DNA from: JBELHO01 sp042091375
GTDB taxonomy: Bacteria; Pseudomonadota; Gammaproteobacteria; Enterobacterales; Alteromonadaceae
Reading direction: 5' to 3'
Length of the DNA: 64,000 bases
Assembly (NCBI GenBank): GCA_042091375.1
Contig: JBELHO010000005.1
Location: forward strand, 1 to 64,000
Under the pieces are notes generated by a model that saw nothing but the letters and a program-made list of their open reading frames with translations, was not told where the DNA came from and did no database searches. A program made the translations under genes and the position numbers. This document shows, one piece after another, positions 1 to 7,696 of this stretch (position 1 is its first letter; each line of letters opens with the position of its first letter).

Positions 1-47
1 CCAACGTTTACATGTGGTTTCGAACGTTCAAATTTTTCTTTAGCCAT
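1..47 (-). CDS. tuf: Elongation factor Tu, N-terminal fragment
   Basis: The minus strand encodes MAKEKFERSKPHVNVG, the characteristic start of EF-Tu, which delivers aminoacyl-tRNA to the ribosome. Only about 15 codons are present; the rest lies beyond the left edge. A GAGG ribosome-binding sequence (57-60) precedes the ATG. The gene follows four tRNA genes in the order known from the E. coli thrU-tyrU-glyT-thrT-tufB operon, so it is most likely the tufB copy, co-transcribed with them. Confidence 0.93.
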   Translation of the reverse strand, partial: MAKEKFERSKPHVNV

Positions 48-117
48 TTTTCAATACCTCAAGGGTTTAACAAAAGTTATATATATTAATTAATCACAGG
101 ATGAAAATCTATAGAGA

Positions 118-193
118 TGGTGCTGATAGGCAGATTCGAACTGCCGACCTCACCCTTACCAAGGGTGCGCTCTACCAACTGAGCCATATCAGC
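118..193 (-). tRNA. thrT: tRNA-Thr (anticodon GGT)
   Basis: A 76-nt cloverleaf reads GCTGATATGGCTCAG at its 5' end and finishes with an encoded CCA. The anticodon stem CACCC/GGGTG holds loop TTGGTAA, giving anticodon GGT (Thr). The T-loop GTTCGAATC is intact. It is the last of four tRNAs before tuf. Confidence 0.97.
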
Positions 194-208
194 ATTCACT
201 TTAAAGAT

Positions 209-282
209 TGGAGCGGGCGGCGAGAATCGAACTCGCGGCTTTAGCTTGGAAGGCTAAGGTATTACCACTATACGACGCCCGC
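209..282 (-). tRNA. glyT: tRNA-Gly (anticodon TCC)
   Basis: A 74-nt tRNA starts GCGGGCGTCGTATAG and ends with CCA. The anticodon loop CTTCCAA between TTAGC and GCTAA gives TCC (Gly). The T-loop GTTCGATTC is intact. It is separated from tRNA-Thr(GGT) by 15 nt. Confidence 0.97.
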
Positions 283-307
283 TTACTTCTTCCTGTATTA
301 TTAAAAA

Positions 308-392
308 TGGTGGAGGGAGGTGGATTCGAACCACCGAAGGCGGAGCCGTCAGATTTACAGTCTGATCCCTTTGGCCACTCGGGAACCCCTCC
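308..392 (-). tRNA. tyrU: tRNA-Tyr (anticodon GTA)
   Basis: An 85-nt class II tRNA with a long variable arm starts GGAGGGGTTCCCGAG and ends with CCA. The anticodon loop reads CTGTAAA, giving GTA (Tyr). The size and the variable arm fit bacterial tRNA-Tyr. Confidence 0.97.
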
Positions 393-436
393 AATATTTT
401 TAATTACAGCTAATTTTCATTAGCTTTTTGCGTTAA

Positions 437-512
<76 letters not shown>

Positions 513-531
513 ACTTCATTAAGTGGAGCGA

Positions 532-560
532 ATTCTAGAGTAATGTTTTAACGCTTGCAA
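532..560 (-). promoter_or_regulatory. Sigma-70 promoter of the tRNA-tuf operon
   Basis: On the minus strand, TTGCAA (555-560) is followed by exactly 17 nt and then TAGAAT (532-537). Both hexamers are close to the sigma-70 consensus. The predicted start near 524 leaves a short leader before tRNA-Thr(TGT). The region after the -10 is GC-richer, as is usual for stringently controlled tRNA promoters. The sequence upstream of the -35 is almost pure A/T and could act as an UP element. Confidence 0.75.
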
Positions 561-593
561 TAAAAAATAGTAAAAATTTTACTATTTTTTATT
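559..593 (-). terminator. A/T-rich perfect hairpin between coaX and the tRNA operon
   Basis: A perfect 17-bp inverted repeat with a single central base consists almost only of A/T and ends in a run of six T on the minus strand. It lies about 45 nt after the coaX stop and touches the tRNA promoter -35 box. It may terminate murB-birA-coaX transcription and also serve as an AT-rich upstream element for the tRNA promoter. The low GC of the stem makes it a weak terminator. Confidence 0.5.
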
Positions 594-638
594 GTTTGTT
601 GATTTTTCGGCCATCAACTCGCTGCCAAGCCGTCTTAT

Positions 639-1373
639 TTACGCTATTTGTATCTTTATACCAATAAAAACTAATTTGTCGTCAACAACACTTTGCATTG
701 GTAAATGATCTTGCAGTAATTTGCCGTTGCCACCAGTAATCACTATCTTTAAATCATCGCTGTTTACATTATAGAGATTGGTAATTTGCCAATGCGCTTG
801 TTGCACCATACCAACGGTCGCTGCCAAGGCTCCATGATTAACACCGCTTGCGGTATTATCGGCTAAGGTTAAAGTATTAACTTGATCCGCCTCGGCGGCT
901 ACATTAGCGGTATCATTGACTAAAGCACTGACCAAGGTACTAATACCTGCCAATATCCACCCGCCGTGATGTTGCCCTTTATTGTCCAAATAATCTACTG
1001 TAGTGGCCGTACCCGTGTCGACAATAAGACAGTGTTGACTGGGGAATAAGTAATGTGTACCGAGCAAGGTTAACCATCGGTCAACACCAAACTTTTTCGG
1101 TAACTGATAGGCGCAACGCACCCCGTTACACTCGGCTTGGCTCTCTAGTAGGTGAAAATTTATATGGTTGTTCTTGCACCATAGCGATAACATATTTTTA
1201 GCTTCACTATTTGCTACATCAGCAAGGTAACAGTCGCTGATGTGTTTAAAGGTCGTCGACAACCAGTGCACTGTGAGATTCGATAAGTCTATGTATTGCA
1301 AGGCCGACATACCAGTGGTTGCATGAGTAACATATTTGCACCGACTATTGCCGATATCAAAAAATAGGTTCAT
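639..1373 (-). CDS. coaX: Type III pantothenate kinase
   Basis: The enzyme phosphorylates pantothenate, the first step of coenzyme A synthesis in the cytoplasm. The 244-residue protein begins MNLFFDIGNSRCKY (N-terminal phosphate loop with the acidic DxGNS). It also carries GVDRWLTLLGTH and IVDTGTATTVDYL, followed by HHGGWILAGI, all typical of the CoaX ASKHA fold. The length is normal for the family. It overlaps birA by 4 nt (ATG within the birA stop), so the two are translationally coupled. E. coli has the unrelated coaA (type I) at this locus; here CoaX takes that place. Confidence 0.93.
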   Translation of the reverse strand: MNLFFDIGNSRCKYVTHATTGMSALQYIDLSNLTVHWLSTTFKHISDCYLADVANSEAKNMLSLWCKNNHINFHLLESQAECNGVRCAYQLPKKFGVDRWLTLLGTHYLFPSQHCLIVDTGTATTVDYLDNKGQHHGGWILAGISTLVSALVNDTANVAAEADQVNTLTLADNTASGVNHGALAATVGMVQQAHWQITNLYNVNSDDLKIVITGGNGKLLQDHLPMQSVVDDKLVFIGIKIQIA

Positions 1374-2347
1374 AACACCCCTCTTAAACTCACTTCTCCA
1401 CCATAAATCACTTTAATAACACCATTAACTTCCAATAAAAGTGCCCCCTGATCATTAATCCCACGACATATACCCAAGGTTTCATTGCTACCGGTAATGA
1501 TGCGAATTTGTTTATTTAAGTATCTATCTGCTTTTTGCCAATCGGCCAACATAGCCGTTATTCCTTGCTGTTGATGTTCCTTTAATCTTAATAGTAAACA
1601 GTCAATCAATTTTGCCGTTAATATATTTCTATCTATGCTTTGCGAACAATGACTTTGTAAGTCAGTCCAAGGTTGGTCAATCACATCAGCTGATATCGCT
1701 GGCATATTGACGTTTATTCCTACACCAATCACACTGTGGCATGGCTCAAGTGCCTGCCCTTCGAGATCAATTAATACCCCAGCTAGTTTTTTACCTTTTA
1801 TGTAAATATCATTTGGCCATTTTAATTCGACATCAATTGCGTATAACGCCTTAATCGCATCGCTGATGGCTAGTGCCACCACCACACTTAAGCCCATAGC
1901 TGTTGACATACCTTGTTCTAAATACCAATACATTGACAAGTACACATGTGATCCGAAAGGAGAGATCCATTGTCTTCCACGGCGCCCGCGTCCAGATTGT
2001 TGATATTCGGCAAGGCATACTTGACCGGGTATCAAGGCGTGATCTAACTGCTGTAAAAAATAATCATTAGTTGAATCAACTGTACTTTTTACTTCTATAA
2101 CTGCGGGACAATGTTTGCTTAGCATCGCCTGTTGAATTTTTTTTGCGTCTAATAATACGATGGGCTCAGCAATTCGGTACCCCTTACCTGTCACTCGATA
2201 AACATCTAATCCCATATTAGCTAAAGCCTTGATGTGTCGAGAAACAGCAGAGCGGGTAATACCGAGTCGATCACCGAGGACTTGCCCTGAAACAAACTGC
2301 CCTGTCACTAATTGCTCAATAAGTAATTCTCTGACTAAATGAACCAT
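1370..2347 (-). CDS. birA: Biotin-protein ligase / biotin operon repressor
   Basis: BirA makes biotinyl-AMP, attaches biotin to the acetyl-CoA carboxylase carrier protein and represses biotin synthesis genes. The N-terminal winged helix is visible (GITRSAVSRHIKALANMG, then GKGYRI). It is followed by the ligase domain with GRGRRGRQW and LKWPNDI, with KLAGVLID after it. I chose the ATG at 2347, one base after the murB stop, because it gives about 325 residues, close to the 321 of E. coli BirA. The frame stays open to ATGs at 2362 and 2377 inside murB. The DNA-binding domain suggests it is a genuine repressor, not only a ligase. Confidence 0.93.
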   Translation of the reverse strand: MVHLVRELLIEQLVTGQFVSGQVLGDRLGITRSAVSRHIKALANMGLDVYRVTGKGYRIAEPIVLLDAKKIQQAMLSKHCPAVIEVKSTVDSTNDYFLQQLDHALIPGQVCLAEYQQSGRGRRGRQWISPFGSHVYLSMYWYLEQGMSTAMGLSVVVALAISDAIKALYAIDVELKWPNDIYIKGKKLAGVLIDLEGQALEPCHSVIGVGINVNMPAISADVIDQPWTDLQSHCSQSIDRNILTAKLIDCLLLRLKEHQQQGITAMLADWQKADRYLNKQIRIITGSNETLGICRGINDQGALLLEVNGVIKVIYGGEVSLRGVL

Positions 2348-2348
2348 A

Positions 2349-3389
2349 CTAGCTATACTCATTACTGTGCTGGTCATTAAGCTCGGTTATACCGGTTTGG
2401 CATATTATTCTCACTTCTGCCTGTAACAGCACCCCGAATTTTTGCTCCACTTTTTTTTGAACCATTTTAGCCAGTTCCGCTAAAGGTTTGCCTTTAGTAC
2501 TAGCGAAGTTAACTATGACTAAAGCCTGCAATGCATGTATACCCACATCGTTTATGCGTAACCCTTTTAAACCAGCCTTATCAATTAGCCAGCCAGCCGC
2601 TAATTTGACCTGTTCGTTATTATGTGGATATGCCGGTACATCGCCAAACTCTGTACAAAGTTGTCGGTATTTTGTCAATGTCACCAAAGGGTTTTTAAAA
2701 AAGCTACCACAATTAGGCAGTATTTTTGGATCGGGTAATTTCTGTTGTCTGATGGCCACAACTCGCTGGTATACATCAACGGCTGAGCTGTCTTTTGCTA
2801 AACGATCAAGACCTGAATAGGTTAAATTTGGTTGCCAGTTTTTAACTAAACACAAGGTAATGCTAGTAATTACCCCTTTACCTAATAAGGTGTTTTTGAA
2901 AATGCTGTCACGGTAGCCAAATTGGCATGCTTGCAGGTCAAATTGCAGGGTTTCTTGGCTGGCAAATTCAAACCAAGTCACACTGTTAAGCACATCGGCA
3001 AGCTCTACGCCATATGCACCGATATTTTGCACCGGTGCGGCACCAACACTACCGGGGATCAAAGCTAAATTTTCTAACCCGTAGTAACCATGTTCAACGC
3101 AAAAAGTGACTAGTTGGTGCCAATTTTCTGCACAGCCGACATCAATAAAATAAGCCGTATCAGTTTCCCTAACCGATATACCTGTTATTTGCGGCTGTAT
3201 TATATTCGGCGTGTGCTCATCAATAAACAAGGTATTACTTCCCTCGCCCAACACGTAAAATGGCATGGGCAGGACTTGGCATAATTCGCGTAATTCTTTG
3301 ATTGTCGTGGGGTAATAAATATTAGGGCAAACCGCATCAACAGCAAAAGTATTGTTATTTTTTAGAGAATAATCTTGGTCTGACTTCAT
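2349..3389 (-). CDS. murB: UDP-N-acetylenolpyruvoylglucosamine reductase
   Basis: MurB reduces UDP-GlcNAc-enolpyruvate to UDP-MurNAc with NADPH, using bound FAD, in peptidoglycan precursor synthesis. The 346-residue protein shows the FAD-binding PLYVLGEGSN-like segment (PFYVLGEGSNTLF). It also has LALIPGSVGAAPVQNIGAYG, the catalytic-serine region GSFFKNP, and a C-terminal AAGWLIDKAGLKG. Length matches the type I (E. coli) MurB. It heads the murB-birA-coaX cluster and ends one base before the birA start. It encodes the only peptidoglycan precursor enzyme in the window. Confidence 0.96.
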   Translation of the reverse strand: MKSDQDYSLKNNNTFAVDAVCPNIYYPTTIKELRELCQVLPMPFYVLGEGSNTLFIDEHTPNIIQPQITGISVRETDTAYFIDVGCAENWHQLVTFCVEHGYYGLENLALIPGSVGAAPVQNIGAYGVELADVLNSVTWFEFASQETLQFDLQACQFGYRDSIFKNTLLGKGVITSITLCLVKNWQPNLTYSGLDRLAKDSSAVDVYQRVVAIRQQKLPDPKILPNCGSFFKNPLVTLTKYRQLCTEFGDVPAYPHNNEQVKLAAGWLIDKAGLKGLRINDVGIHALQALVIVNFASTKGKPLAELAKMVQKKVEQKFGVLLQAEVRIICQTGITELNDQHSNEYS

Positions 3390-3610
3390 GGTATAAAAGT
3401 ATATATATTTTCCAGTGAACGCAATAGTTAGTATATTGCAAAGGGGGAATATTTAATTTTACTGGGTGACTCTAATATAAATTGATCGCCCTGTATTAAT
3501 AATAATTGGCTTAATATGAAGTCGTATCTTTTCATATTGAGAAGTTTGAATGACTCTCGAATAGGCATAAGAAAAACTGACGCCAATTTATCATATTAAT
3601 GCTATGGGGG

Positions 3611-5767
3611 TTAACCCTGTTTGCGGATCGGTAATTTAATAATATTAGCCATGTCATTGTAATATTTGTTTTGATACTTATCAGTATTAATATTTTGACT
3701 TTGATTGACAACAACACCTTCAATAGGTGCTTTGACCTGCCGTAACATACGCAATCCAGAGGTGATTTGTTCTCGTTTAGTTTTGCCACCGTGAACAATG
3801 TATAACACACTGTCTACTAGCCTTGAGATGATCACCGCATCACTGACCGCATTAACGGGTGGCGTTTCAATGATGATCCGGTCATAAAAGTTACTGAACA
3901 CTTTGATCAGCATATCGAAGCGTTTCATCGATAAAAAAGCCAGTGGATTGGCAGGTGAAATACCCGACGTTAGTATGTCGAGCTTAACATTTTTATCACG
4001 CACGATACATTCATTGATTTGATGTGTTTTCGCCAATAAATTCGACAATCCTGGCCGGTGAGCATCTAAATTCAAATTTTTCGAAACCGTTGGGTGACGC
4101 ATATCAGCTTCGATCAGTAATACTTTTTCCATCTCGCTAAAAGATCTAGCCAAATTTAACGCAACAGTTGATTTGCCTTCATTGGGTACAGAGGATGTAA
4201 TAGCAATAACTTTAGGTGGTTTTTTATCGGCACTGAATAGCAGTGAGGTTCTCAACGTTCTTATCGCTTCAGTAAAACGATTATCGTTGTAATATGTCTT
4301 GTCATTGGAAGAGCGATTGCGAAAATTTATTTTAGGTAATACCGCAATAATTGGTGCATCAGAAAAATTATCTAGTTTGCGCCGTGAATTTAGTGTGTCT
4401 AACAACAGTTCGCGCATGATCACTACAATCGAAATCACCGCCAAGGATAACACCATACTCATCATCACGATCAGAGTGCGATTCGGGGCAGATTTACTTT
4501 TAGGTGTGACGGCTTTGTCGATAAAGCGCACATAAAAGTTCGCTTTGTAATTGCCCATCGCATCGGTTTCTTTTAAGCGCACCAAGTAGTTGTTATAAAG
4601 TTCTTTATTGGTTTCTACTTCCCGCTCTAGTTGTGAAAATTTATTCTGCAAGCGGCTCAGTCGCAAATAATCATCTTTCGATGCTTGCAAACGACCATTA
4701 ATTGCTTTTACTTTTTCAACAGCCGAAAAATAATCTTTTTCAATAGTAGTAACAATGTCATTGACTTGCTGCTTCATACTCACTTTCAGTGATTTCAGCT
4801 CGGCTTCAACAGAAATTCGCTTGGGGTGTTTGGGACCATACCGTTGCGATAATTCATTAATTCGTCGTTCAAGCTGCTCTTCACTTCTACGCAACTGAAT
4901 ATAACTCGGGGTACTGGCGATTTCATGTAACTCGGCCAATTGAATAGAGCTTTTATTATTTTGAATATATTGATAAGTGACTTTTAAATCATCTGCAGTT
5001 TTTCCTGCGCGAAGTGCTGATGATGTCAATTCTGTTAATTCCGATGAAACAAGACCGGCAACACCACGCACATCAACTAGGCCTTCTTGCTCGCGATATT
5101 GTTGTAGGGCTTGCTCTGAAGATTCCAGTTTTTTACCCAACTCTTGTAATTGATCAACCAACCACTGTGAGGTTGTCTCTTTCGATGAACTGTGCACTTC
5201 ATCTTGATATTGTAGGTAAGTATTGCCCACCTGATTGGCTACTTTTCGCGATAGCTCGGGTGAATATGACACGAAAGTAATTTTAACTAACTCGGTACCT
5301 AAGATCGGCGCTATAGTTAAACGCCGCTGAAACCCTGAGACAACTTGTTCTAATGAAGCCTGTGTGACAGGCTTTTCATCGGCAAAAAGAAAAGATAACT
5401 TATCGTTGTATTTACCACTGAAAAATTCTTCGTGGTGGGTTAAGTTTAATTTAGCAATAACCCGTTCAGCAAATTTACGTGAGCGCAGTAATTCATATTG
5501 AGTTAATACTTGTTCTAAACTGGCATTGGATTCATTAAATGCATCGTTAATAGATAGAGTATTTGAAGGCTTATTACTGCCAATTTGTAAGATTGCCGTG
5601 GCTGTGTAAGATGACTTTAATAATGACAAATAAAAAACCACCGCTAACGTCATTAGCAGTGTAAAAAATAGTATTTTCCATCTCCTTGACCACAATGGGG
5701 TTAAGACTTCTGTTAAAGCCACCTCATCTTGAGCAATAGCATGGTTAATGTTTTCTAGGTTATTCAA
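3611..5767 (-). CDS. Wzc-like polysaccharide co-polymerase / tyrosine autokinase
   Basis: This inner-membrane protein probably controls chain length and export of an exopolysaccharide. Of 718 residues, membrane segments lie near 31-50 and 431-450, enclosing a Wzz-type periplasmic region with a long coiled coil (about 200-400) and a GNVR-like stretch before the second segment. The cytoplasmic BY-kinase domain has Walker A SSVPNEGKST (525-534), Walker A' LLIEADMR (550-557) and Walker B IIIETPP. The C-terminal tail has a short tyrosine cluster (Tyr698, 702, 703) that is likely autophosphorylated. It overlaps the export-protein gene by 4 nt. It is the last gene of the operon. Confidence 0.88.
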   Translation of the reverse strand: MNNLENINHAIAQDEVALTEVLTPLWSRRWKILFFTLLMTLAVVFYLSLLKSSYTATAILQIGSNKPSNTLSINDAFNESNASLEQVLTQYELLRSRKFAERVIAKLNLTHHEEFFSGKYNDKLSFLFADEKPVTQASLEQVVSGFQRRLTIAPILGTELVKITFVSYSPELSRKVANQVGNTYLQYQDEVHSSSKETTSQWLVDQLQELGKKLESSEQALQQYREQEGLVDVRGVAGLVSSELTELTSSALRAGKTADDLKVTYQYIQNNKSSIQLAELHEIASTPSYIQLRRSEEQLERRINELSQRYGPKHPKRISVEAELKSLKVSMKQQVNDIVTTIEKDYFSAVEKVKAINGRLQASKDDYLRLSRLQNKFSQLEREVETNKELYNNYLVRLKETDAMGNYKANFYVRFIDKAVTPKSKSAPNRTLIVMMSMVLSLAVISIVVIMRELLLDTLNSRRKLDNFSDAPIIAVLPKINFRNRSSNDKTYYNDNRFTEAIRTLRTSLLFSADKKPPKVIAITSSVPNEGKSTVALNLARSFSEMEKVLLIEADMRHPTVSKNLNLDAHRPGLSNLLAKTHQINECIVRDKNVKLDILTSGISPANPLAFLSMKRFDMLIKVFSNFYDRIIIETPPVNAVSDAVIISRLVDSVLYIVHGGKTKREQITSGLRMLRQVKAPIEGVVVNQSQNINTDKYQNKYYNDMANIIKLPIRKQG

Positions 5768-6276
5768 AAAAAACTTTGCTCTATTTTTATAATATCATCT
5801 GGTTTTATTTGCGTCGCGACATTTGCTTGTATCGTGACAGTTTTGCCATTAACTATCCTTGTAATTTTCCAATCTGAAGTCGATGCTCTCATTGCTAAAC
5901 CCCCGGCAAGGGCGATAGCTTTATCTAAAGTTAAATCATCCTGAAAGGGGATCCCCCCTGGCCGCTTAACTTGACCGTGAATAAAAAAAGGTCGATAAAC
6001 AGCAATTGACACGTTGACTTGTGGGTCAACAATATAATCACCCAAAAGACCATTGTGCACGATATTAGCTACCTGCTTAGTTGTTAAGCCAACAACTTGT
6101 ATATCATTTAAAAATGGAAATGAAATGAAGCCAGTTTTATCTATTTTGACTTTAGTGGTTAAATCGGGCTCGTTGTATACGGTGATTTCAATTTGGTCGC
6201 CAGGGCCAAGCTGATAATCATTGGCACAGATAATTTGACTAAATACCAAGCAAAAAAAACAGACTAATATTCTCAT
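5764..6276 (-). CDS. Polysaccharide export protein, SLBB/Wza-like, short
   Basis: Probable periplasmic or outer-membrane export component of the exopolysaccharide system. After a signal sequence (MRILVCFFCLVFSQIICA) comes the poly-export motif YQLGPGDQIEITVYNEPDLT. An SLBB-type region follows (FFIHGQVKRPGG, LDKAIALAGG). The start at 6276 is preferred because AAGGA lies 7 nt upstream; an in-frame ATG at 6294 overlaps the previous stop. The mature protein is only about 150 residues, far shorter than E. coli Wza (379), and lacks a clear lipobox. It therefore resembles the short partners found in EpsL/exosortase-type loci. Confidence 0.85.
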   Translation of the reverse strand: MRILVCFFCLVFSQIICANDYQLGPGDQIEITVYNEPDLTTKVKIDKTGFISFPFLNDIQVVGLTTKQVANIVHNGLLGDYIVDPQVNVSIAVYRPFFIHGQVKRPGGIPFQDDLTLDKAIALAGGLAMRASTSDWKITRIVNGKTVTIQANVATQIKPDDIIKIEQSFF

Positions 6277-6293
6277 TGTACATTCCTTAACCA

Positions 6294-7487
6294 TTAAATG
6301 GTAACACGAAAACCTAAAGAAATCCCGTTTCTGTGATAACTAATCGTTGCTGGGGTGTCTTGAAAGTCAGAATAGCTGTATTTTACAAATACAGAAAACC
6401 ATTGGTTTCGCTTGTATTTCAACATCATATTGGCAGTTATATAGGCCTCATCTCGTTCGGAATTTTCAAAAAAAATAGTTTCATCTCGATACTCTAAGCC
6501 AATCGTGGATTGCAGTGCCTCAGTCAAATCGTGCACTACCTCGGCTTGATATCGATCGACGATACGAAAGCTATTGGTAAGCGTGTTAGCTTCTTCAATA
6601 GTTCGCCCCGTACCGAAGGCAATCTGCGCAGTAGCCAATGGCGACCAGTCCATTTTCGCCCGCCAACTAAACGTACCTTGATCACTAAAATTCGAGGTTT
6701 TAAACTTGGCCTGTTTGTAACCGAGAAAAACTTCAACTTGGGTGATCACACTCGATTGCCACTTAAAACCAACTAAACCAGTATATTTATGTTTATCCTG
6801 GCTCGGGTTATATTTGCCCGTAACATTATCGTAAATAAAATCAGTACTAAAATAGGATTGTCCAGACATTAAGTAATCAAAACCTATTTGTATAAATTGA
6901 CTTTCTTTATCTAAACTTCGAGTCTGATCTCGCCTAGTATTGAATCGTTCGTTTAATAAGCCCAGTTCAACATTTAATTTCGCTACCGAAGCTGCACTGC
7001 CATAAGAGTAACCTGTTGACAACGCATAGCTTTGTTTTTCATCGCCTTTGTTAAGGGTATTTGCCTCACCTAATGACAAACCAGTACCCCTTAATTGGGA
7101 TTTTTCTTGAATATTGCCATTGATAAACCAGGATTTATTATTGGCAAATTTATATTGATGGTTTGCTTTAAAAGCAAAGTCAGTGTGATCATCTTCAGAA
7201 AATTGTTGATAACTATAGTGATCCGTATCTAACCCCAAAGTAACTAACTGACGATTAAATTGGGTTTTCATGAATAAACTTGGCGATAACTTTAATACAG
7301 AAGTGCGTTGTGGATTGTCACTTTCATGTAAAAAATTGTCGATACTGCCTACTTCGGTGCTCAGTGCTAAGCCAAATTCATTGGCTGGCGAGGATGCAAC
7401 GTCTTGTTGCGCATTACCTTCAAATGCGGTCATTAAATTGAGAAAATTAACAATAACAATAATTTTAAACAAATTGAAACTAGACAT
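6294..7487 (-). CDS. Outer-membrane beta-barrel protein of exopolysaccharide locus (EpsL-like)
   Basis: The 397-residue protein has an N-terminal signal peptide ending near FEGNAQQ. Long runs of alternating aromatic/polar residues follow (for example FKANHQYKFANNKSWFINGN, WFSVFVKYSYSDF), with a final beta-strand motif GISLGFRVTI, typical of outer-membrane barrels. It overlaps the next gene by one base (TAATG) and heads an operon with an SLBB export protein and a Wzc-like kinase. Similar barrels (EpsL family) occur in methylotroph and exosortase-linked loci. The family assignment rests on context and composition, so it is tentative; an outer-membrane secretion pore or surface protein is most likely. 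Confidence 0.7.
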   Translation of the reverse strand: MSSFNLFKIIVIVNFLNLMTAFEGNAQQDVASSPANEFGLALSTEVGSIDNFLHESDNPQRTSVLKLSPSLFMKTQFNRQLVTLGLDTDHYSYQQFSEDDHTDFAFKANHQYKFANNKSWFINGNIQEKSQLRGTGLSLGEANTLNKGDEKQSYALSTGYSYGSAASVAKLNVELGLLNERFNTRRDQTRSLDKESQFIQIGFDYLMSGQSYFSTDFIYDNVTGKYNPSQDKHKYTGLVGFKWQSSVITQVEVFLGYKQAKFKTSNFSDQGTFSWRAKMDWSPLATAQIAFGTGRTIEEANTLTNSFRIVDRYQAEVVHDLTEALQSTIGLEYRDETIFFENSERDEAYITANMMLKYKRNQWFSVFVKYSYSDFQDTPATISYHRNGISLGFRVTI

Positions 7488-7581
7488 AAGTATGCAGGCA
7501 CTCTTCTATTGTAATACCTGCATTGCAACGCAAAATCGCACGAAAAACAAGCATTGACTGGTGATTATTATTAACAGAATA

Positions 7582-7637
7582 ACTTATATTTGTTAAGAAA
7601 CGTTACTAATATTTGTTACCAAACGTTACTTATATTG
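7582..7637. repeat. 23-bp tandem repeat upstream of the exopolysaccharide export operon
   Basis: Two complete units (7582-7604 and 7605-7627) and a third partial unit (7628-7637) repeat end to end with a 23-bp period. Each unit starts ACT, contains ATATTTGTTA and ends AAACGTT; the two full copies differ at three positions. The array lies about 95 bp upstream of the export operon start and about 60 bp beyond argA, in the only promoter-bearing gap for that operon. Two helical turns between copies would put bound proteins on nearly the same face. Confidence 0.7.
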
Positions 7638-7696
7638 TTTATCGACAGTTGACGGTTTTTCTGAACACTGTTGTTAAAAATAATCGAATACATGAC

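Noticed and set aside
208..423. A 71-codon plus-strand open frame over the tRNA genes
   Set aside because: It lies entirely antisense to tRNA-Gly and tRNA-Tyr and is explained by them.
3532..3810. A 92-codon minus-strand frame at the end of the Wzc-like gene
   Set aside because: Two thirds of it overlaps the kinase gene in another frame and its sequence has no family likeness or binding site.
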